Shown piece by piece: positions 63,953-64,000 of a stretch of 64,000 nt of DNA. How positions within the stretch are numbered: position 1 is the stretch's first letter; the number at the start of each line of letters is the position of its first letter. A program made the translations under genes and the position numbers. The notes beneath the pieces were generated by a model that was not told the origin of the DNA, ran no database searches, and was given only the letters and a program-made list of their open reading frames with translations. This DNA is from Micrococcales bacterium (lineage in GTDB: Bacteria > Actinomycetota > Actinomycetes > Actinomycetales > Microbacteriaceae): positions 52,087 to 116,086 of the forward strand of contig CANGEU010000002.1 of assembly GCA_947452985.1 (NCBI GenBank), given 5' to 3'.

Positions 63953-64000
63953 TACTTCGAGAATACGCCTGGTTCATCACCAAGCACGATAGGTGCACCA
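63952..64000 (-). CDS. C-terminal end of an upstream gene, probably a rhodanese-type sulfurtransferase (truncated by window edge)
   Basis: Minus strand reads ...GAPIVLGDEPGVFSK-stop; TAATG overlap with sufE start; sulfurtransferase-sufE adjacency is common in actinobacteria. Confidence 0.5.
   Translation of the reverse strand, partial: GAPIVLGDEPGVFSK

Overview
The window is a compact, mid-GC actinobacterial chromosome segment. Marker families (SepH, DUF3043, DUF4191, DUF4193, DUF3000, DUF3710, DUF3159, the glnA2-glnE-glnA1 cluster, MurT/GatD-type genes) suggest Microbacteriaceae; that assignment is inference. About 50 protein genes fill nearly all of it: dnaE, hisD, pyrD, ctaCDF, aceE with fabDH-acpP-fabF, nadE, glnA2/glnE/glnA1, lipAB, E2/lpd, pepA, sigA, parE/parC, dut, acn, dxs and others. 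RNA genes are one tRNA-Val(TAC) and the RNase P RNA. I saw no CRISPR array, prophage, transposon or rRNA. The most unusual region is about 43.7-47.3 kb. It holds a MurT-like ligase with no Cys4 zinc ribbon, followed by a GatD-like subunit lacking both the glutaminase Cys (Gly at residue 94) and His (Gln at residue 187). Convergent to these are an alanine-racemase-like protein and a separate stand-alone alanine-racemase C-terminal-domain protein, and both have Phe where catalytic Tyr265 is expected. I propose that this four-gene island is a repurposed peptidoglycan-modification system, possibly for group-B cross-linking through the alpha-carboxyl of D-Glu with a D-diamino acid. It is not simply canonical D-isoglutamine amidation plus Ala racemisation.
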